A DNA stretch of 64,000 nucleotides, taken from positions 372,001 through 436,000 of the forward strand of contig NZ_FNCC01000001.1 in NCBI RefSeq assembly GCF_900100955.1, given 5' to 3'. Position 1 is the first letter of the stretch. Each line of letters starts with the position of its first letter. Source of the stretch: Lentzea fradiae. GTDB lineage: Bacteria; Actinomycetota; Actinomycetes; Mycobacteriales; Pseudonocardiaceae. Positions 60,876 through 64,000 of this stretch are shown one piece after another. Position numbers and translations under genes: made by a program. The notes below the pieces were generated by a model. That model was not told where the DNA came from. It made no database searches and was given only the letters and a program-made list of their open reading frames with translations.

Positions 60876-62129
60876 ATGAGCGGCGTCGAGCGCCTCGACG
60901 GCGGTCCGCGCTCAGCGGTCGTTGTCGGTGCGGGGGTCGTGGGGCTGTCCACGGCGTGGTTCCTCCAGGAACGCGGTGTCGACGTGACGGTCGTGGACCG
61001 CACGGGTGTCGCGGCCGGCGCGTCCTGGGGCAACGCCGGGTGGATCGCGCCGGGACTGGCGATCCCGTTGAACGAGCCCGCGGTGCTGCGCTACGGGCTG
61101 CGGTCGCTGTTCGACCCGGCCGCGCCGCTGCACATCCCGCTGACCGCCGATCCCGGCCTCTGGTCGTTCCTCACCCGGTTCGCCGCCCAGTGCCGGTGGT
61201 CGTCGTGGACGCGGGCCGCGAAAGCGAACCTCCCGCTGAACGAGGAAAGCATCGAGGCGTACGACGTGCTCACCGCCAACGGTGTCGGTGCGCCCACGTT
61301 CGACGCCCCGATCACCGCGGCCTTCACGACCGCGGAGCAGGCCCGGGGTCTCCTGCGCGAGCTGGAACGGCTCGCGCGGGCCGGGCAGCCGGTCGAGCAC
61401 GCCGAGCTCTCCGCCGTCGAGCTCGGCGTGCCGCTCGCGTCGTCCGCGCTGACGGCGGGCGTGCGCATCGACGGACAGCGGTTCGTCGACCCCGGCGGGT
61501 TCGTGCAGGCGCTGGGCCGCTCGGTGGTCGTCCGCGGCGCCACGATCAGGTCGTTCGAGGTGGCGGACGTCGTCGCCGAACGCGGTGGCGTCTCGGTGCG
61601 GACCGCTGAGGGCAGTGCGATCAAGGCGGACGTCGCGGTGCTGGCCACCGGCGCCTGGCTGCCGCGCCTCGCGGGCCGCACGGGCGTCCGCACGCCGGTC
61701 CGCGCCGGTCGCGGCTACTCGTTCACGGTGCCCGTAGACCGGCCCGTCCCCGGCCCGGTCTACCTGCCGGAGGTGCGCGTCGCGTGCACGCCGTACCAGG
61801 GCAAGCTGCGCGTCGCGGGCACGATGGAGTTCCGCGACCCGGACGCGCCGCTGGACGAGGCGCGGGTGGACGCGATCATCAAGTCCGTCCGGCCGTTGTT
61901 CGACGGCGTGGCGTGGGACGAGCGCACCGACGTCTGGGTGGGCCCGCGCCCGGTCACCCCGGACGGCCGCGCGCTGATCGGCGCGACCAGGACGCCCGGC
62001 GTCTACGTCGCGGGCGGGCACGGCATGTGGGGCCTCGCCCAGGGGCCGGTGACCGGACGGCTGCTGGCCGAGCAGATCACCACCGGCAAGCAGCCCGGTG
62101 CCCTGCGCGAGTTCGACCCGCTGAGGTGA
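60876..62129 (+). CDS. FAD-dependent D-amino-acid dehydrogenase-like oxidoreductase (DAO family)
   Basis: A 417-residue flavoenzyme. VVVGAGVVGLSTAWFLQERG binds the FAD ADP part, AAGASWGNAGWI is the DadA-type flavin region and VYVAGGHGMWGLAQGPVTGR the C-terminal FAD block. It would oxidise a D-amino acid or N-methylated amine to an imino/keto product, passing electrons to the respiratory chain. GGAGG precedes ATG 60876. The preceding PucR gene likely regulates it. Confidence 0.88.
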   Translation: MSGVERLDGGPRSAVVVGAGVVGLSTAWFLQERGVDVTVVDRTGVAAGASWGNAGWIAPGLAIPLNEPAVLRYGLRSLFDPAAPLHIPLTADPGLWSFLTRFAAQCRWSSWTRAAKANLPLNEESIEAYDVLTANGVGAPTFDAPITAAFTTAEQARGLLRELERLARAGQPVEHAELSAVELGVPLASSALTAGVRIDGQRFVDPGGFVQALGRSVVVRGATIRSFEVADVVAERGGVSVRTAEGSAIKADVAVLATGAWLPRLAGRTGVRTPVRAGRGYSFTVPVDRPVPGPVYLPEVRVACTPYQGKLRVAGTMEFRDPDAPLDEARVDAIIKSVRPLFDGVAWDERTDVWVGPRPVTPDGRALIGATRTPGVYVAGGHGMWGLAQGPVTGRLLAEQITTGKQPGALREFDPLR

Positions 62130-62135
62130 GCGCCC

Positions 62136-62309
62136 GTGGAAGCCGAACCGCTGGACGACGCGCTGACCGGTGACGAACGGTCCGAACTGGCCTGGCTGCG
62201 CAAGGAGAACGAGTTCCTCCGCGCGCAGCGCGACATCCTGCTGAGCGTGGCCTCCGGCTACGCCCACGACTTCGAGGCGATGCTCCGCCGCGGGCAGCGC
62301 CACACCTGA
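62136..62309 (+). CDS. Small coiled-coil protein resembling the end of IS3 OrfA
   Basis: A 57-residue protein. Residues 16-37 (SELAWLRKENEFLRAQRDIL) match the leucine-zipper pattern ELxxLRxENxxLRxxRDIL found at the C-terminus of IS3-family OrfA transposase subunits, but the DNA-binding half is absent and the tail SGYAHDFEAMLRRGQ differs. GTG 62136 lies six bases after the oxidase stop. It may be a conserved small protein or a domesticated fragment. No IS ends or OrfB remains are seen. Confidence 0.58.
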   Translation: MEAEPLDDALTGDERSELAWLRKENEFLRAQRDILLSVASGYAHDFEAMLRRGQRHT

Positions 62310-62432
62310 CCACATTTCCGGTCCGTACGGGTCGCGCGCACACTCCGGCCCGCATGGACACCCCGCCGTCAGGGCGGTTCCCTCCCCCCCCAGACCGTCC
62401 TGACGGCAACTACTCCTGCCCTGGGAGGCAAC

Positions 62433-62891
62433 ATGACCAGCACGACCCCGCGCGTGTGGCTGTCACCGCAGGCGCACCACCGGCTCCGCAACGAACTGGC
62501 GGCCCTGCTGGCCCAGTCGCGCGGCCGCCCGGAGGACTCCGACGACGCGGGCGCCGTGCCGCCCGGCGAGCGCGAGGCCCGCATCCGCCAGATCAACGAC
62601 CTCCTCACCAACGCGGTCGTCGGCGAGGACCCGCCGGACGACGGCGTCGCCGAGCCCGGCATGGTCCTCACCGTCCGCTTCGACGACACCGGTGAGACCG
62701 AGACGTTCCTGCTCGGCGCCCGCGGCGCGGAGCACGGCACGATCGAGGTCTACTCGCCGACGTCCCCGCTGGGCGCGGCCCTGATCGGTGCCCGCCGCGG
62801 CGAGCAGCGCTCCTACCGCACCCCCAGCCGCGCCACGGTCCGCGTGACCCTGCTCGACGCGGTGCCCTACGGCCTCGCAGGAGGTGCGTGA
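62433..62891 (+). CDS. GreA/GreB-family elongation-factor-like protein
   Basis: A 152-residue protein. Residues about 10-65 form the coiled-coil hairpin part (LRNELAALLAQSRGRPEDSD, EREARIRQINDLLTNAVVGE). Residues about 75-150 are the C-terminal FKBP-like domain (MVLTVRFDDTGETETFLLGA, YSPTSPLGAALIGARRGEQR). It is a shortened actinobacterial paralogue of Gre; the acidic residues at the tip of the coil that act in transcript cleavage are not clearly preserved. It probably binds RNA polymerase. Confidence 0.83.
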   Translation: MTSTTPRVWLSPQAHHRLRNELAALLAQSRGRPEDSDDAGAVPPGEREARIRQINDLLTNAVVGEDPPDDGVAEPGMVLTVRFDDTGETETFLLGARGAEHGTIEVYSPTSPLGAALIGARRGEQRSYRTPSRATVRVTLLDAVPYGLAGGA

Positions 62892-62922
62892 TGAGCCGGG
62901 GACCGGGGAAGGGAGGGTGATC

Positions 62923-63231
62923 GTGCTCAGCGACCGTGAACGCGAGAAGCTGTGCGAGATCGAACGGGGACTGGCCGAGGACGACCCGCGCCTAGTCGAG
63001 AAGCTGCAGACCGCGGACTGGCCCGCGCCGAAGGTCGCCGACCACTGGTTCACGGCCCTGCTGGCCGTGTCCGGTGTGCTGGCCGTCGCCTCTCTGGCGC
63101 TGGGCCACACCACCGGAGGGCTGGCCTGTGCGCTGGTCGCCGGGTGGGCGTGGGGAACGCTGCACCGCCGGAAGGCCGCGGCACGCGGAGCGCTGCCCAA
63201 GAGCGGTGAGCGGACCTGGCCGCAGGACTGA
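62923..63231 (+). CDS. DUF3040 membrane protein
   Basis: A 102-residue protein with the DUF3040 start LSDREREKLCEIERGLAEDD, then two hydrophobic helices (about 48-63 and 66-82) and a charged tail. Family function is unknown. GTG 62923 gives the conserved N-terminus and AAGGGAGG lies upstream. Confidence 0.85.
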   Translation: MLSDREREKLCEIERGLAEDDPRLVEKLQTADWPAPKVADHWFTALLAVSGVLAVASLALGHTTGGLACALVAGWAWGTLHRRKAAARGALPKSGERTWPQD

Positions 63232-63255
63232 CCTCCGCGTCCACAAAGGACTGGT

Positions 63256-63858
63256 TCACAGCCCTCCCGGAGAGGAGGAGAGCCACTCGGGGTGGCGGTT
63301 CTTCAGGACGTCGCGGTCCGCGCTGGTGGGCAGGAGGACGTCGGCGCCTCCGTCGTAGGGGTGGTGGATCCGGTCGAAGGACAGGCTGGTGATCATCACC
63401 TCGGAGGCGCGGTCGTCGGCCACGGCGCGCAGCAGGTCGTCCACGAGACCGGTCCGCCAGGGCGCGGTGCTCACGTGTAGGTGGGCGTACGTGATGAACT
63501 CCGGGTCCGTTTCGTTCTCGTCGGTGCGCATGGACATCCAATGACGCGCACCGGGATGCCAGTGCGCGTGCTGTGCCTTCAGCGGTGGAGGCTGCGACTC
63601 ACCCGACCAGCTCGTCGTCACGATCCGGACTTCCTCCCCGCGGAACAGTTCGTCCAGGACGGTGTTGTAGCGGCCGAGCACGATGTCGTACTCGGCCTCG
63701 TCGGTGGGGTAGCGCTTGGAGCCCGGCAGGCTGTGGAACCGCACCCAGCGCTCGGCGTAGACGTGCTTCAGCAGGTGCGGGACCGGGAAACAGCGCTCCC
63801 AGTGCCGCTCCCACAGCGACAGGAGGTCGTCCGGCACAGGGGGTTCCGCGATCGTCAC
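63256..63858 (-). CDS. DUF3885-like protein
   Basis: A 200-residue soluble protein of unknown function. RWVRFHSLPGSKRYPTDEAE, YNTVLDELF and the end HPYDGGADVLLPTSADRD with HPEWLSSSPGGL resemble actinobacterial DUF3885-type proteins. GTG 63858 is chosen because it overlaps the stop of the upstream gene (GTGA); a longer frame reaching 63948 would run through that gene. The coupling suggests a shared transcript with the RibD/DHFR-like gene. Confidence 0.7.
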   Translation of the reverse strand: MTIAEPPVPDDLLSLWERHWERCFPVPHLLKHVYAERWVRFHSLPGSKRYPTDEAEYDIVLGRYNTVLDELFRGEEVRIVTTSWSGESQPPPLKAQHAHWHPGARHWMSMRTDENETDPEFITYAHLHVSTAPWRTGLVDDLLRAVADDRASEVMITSLSFDRIHHPYDGGADVLLPTSADRDVLKNRHPEWLSSSPGGL

Positions 63859-64000
63859 CTCCGCCAGAACAGGTGGTGCACCACTCCGCTGGAGCTCGGC
63901 ACGACGTCGAGGTGGAAGCGGTCCAGCAGCTCGTCCGGCGACTTCCACAGCGCCACCCCGTGACCGAGGGACACCGGCGCGACCGCGACGTGCAGCGTGT
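63855..64000 (-). CDS. RibD C-terminal/dihydrofolate-reductase-like protein (partial, last 47 aa)
   Basis: Only the C-terminal 47 residues are in the window: LHVAVAPVSLGHGVALW then DELLDRFHLDVVPSSSGVVH and HLFWRR. The APVxLGxGxxLW stretch followed by a strand and VPSxSGVxH closing strand is the usual end of RibD-type dihydrofolate reductase family proteins. Catalytic parts lie outside. Its TGA overlaps the start of the DUF3885-like gene. Confidence 0.7.
   Translation of the reverse strand, partial: TLHVAVAPVSLGHGVALWKSPDELLDRFHLDVVPSSSGVVHHLFWRR

Overview
The window is high-GC DNA with strong third-position G/C bias, frequent GTG starts, four-base ATGA/GTGA gene overlaps and several leaderless promoters. 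It carries a close SigC homologue, a PknB-type kinase, SigE-family sigma, LAL and PucR regulators, and DUF3040 and DUF3152 proteins. Together these point to a mycelial actinomycete, most likely the family Pseudonocardiaceae (Lentzea/Saccharothrix/Amycolatopsis-like). This is inference from gene content; no rRNA or marker gene is present. I saw no tRNA, rRNA, CRISPR array, complete insertion sequence or prophage. It reads as ordinary chromosome rich in carbohydrate use and regulation.

Layout. 1-687: start of a secreted GH10 xylanase with a palindromic operator region upstream. 1.1-3.7 kb: SDR, aminoglycoside-phosphotransferase-like kinase and nucleotidyltransferase. 3.7-9.6 kb: DeoR regulator divergent from a sugar operon (SIS isomerase, BadF-type kinase, EamA permease with a frameshift, PfkB kinase, class II aldolase), probably an amino-sugar to tagatose-6-phosphate route. 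9.7-13.5 kb: small membrane protein, an SDR without the usual catalytic residues, a large LAL regulator. 13.5-15 kb: secreted GH43. 15.1-18.8 kb: TetR-fusion, winged-helix protein and a short PPDK-like phosphotransferase in one overlapping operon, then an opposing histidine phosphatase whose promoter carries the same operator motif. 18.9-25.2 kb: M15 peptidase, DUF2071, DUF2188, SpoIIE-type phosphatase, epimerase, two XRE regulators and a frameshifted MarR.

25.2-29.2 kb: SigC-like sigma divergent from a zinc-finger membrane anti-sigma with a His-rich loop, a PepSY membrane protein, and a second sigma in an overlapping operon with two small membrane proteins. 29.4-33.8 kb: PASTA-bearing bifunctional PBP divergent from a GH25 lysozyme, plus two small exported proteins. 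34-38.7 kb: DivIVA-like, Usp-like, DUF3152 and GT4 genes in one operon, with a second GT4 gene convergent. 39.1-42.1 kb: two chaplin-like secreted paralogues, a pentad-repeat protein and a membrane sulfite-oxidase-like enzyme. 42.1-50.5 kb: GH43 divergent from an RbsABC-type transporter operon with Gfo/Idh dehydrogenase, TIM-barrel isomerase and ROK repressor; a tiny leader ORF is coupled to the ATPase start.

50.7-54 kb: small regulators, XRE-TPR, and a TetR/DUF6069 pair with two clear operators. 54.3-57.6 kb: Ser/Thr kinase, a conserved unknown and a leaderless membrane protein. 57.6-62.3 kb: MarR/quinone-reductase pair, PucR with a DadA-like oxidase, and a small coiled-coil protein resembling the end of IS3 OrfA. 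62.4-64 kb: Gre-like factor, DUF3040, DUF3885-like protein and the end of a RibD/DHFR-like gene.

The strongest candidate for something undescribed is the 15.1-18.8 kb phosphotransfer module. Next are the putative metal-responsive SigC/anti-sigma pair and the chaplin-like pair with a metal-binding tail. Two single-base frameshifts, each in a shortened G run, suggest homopolymer sequencing error.
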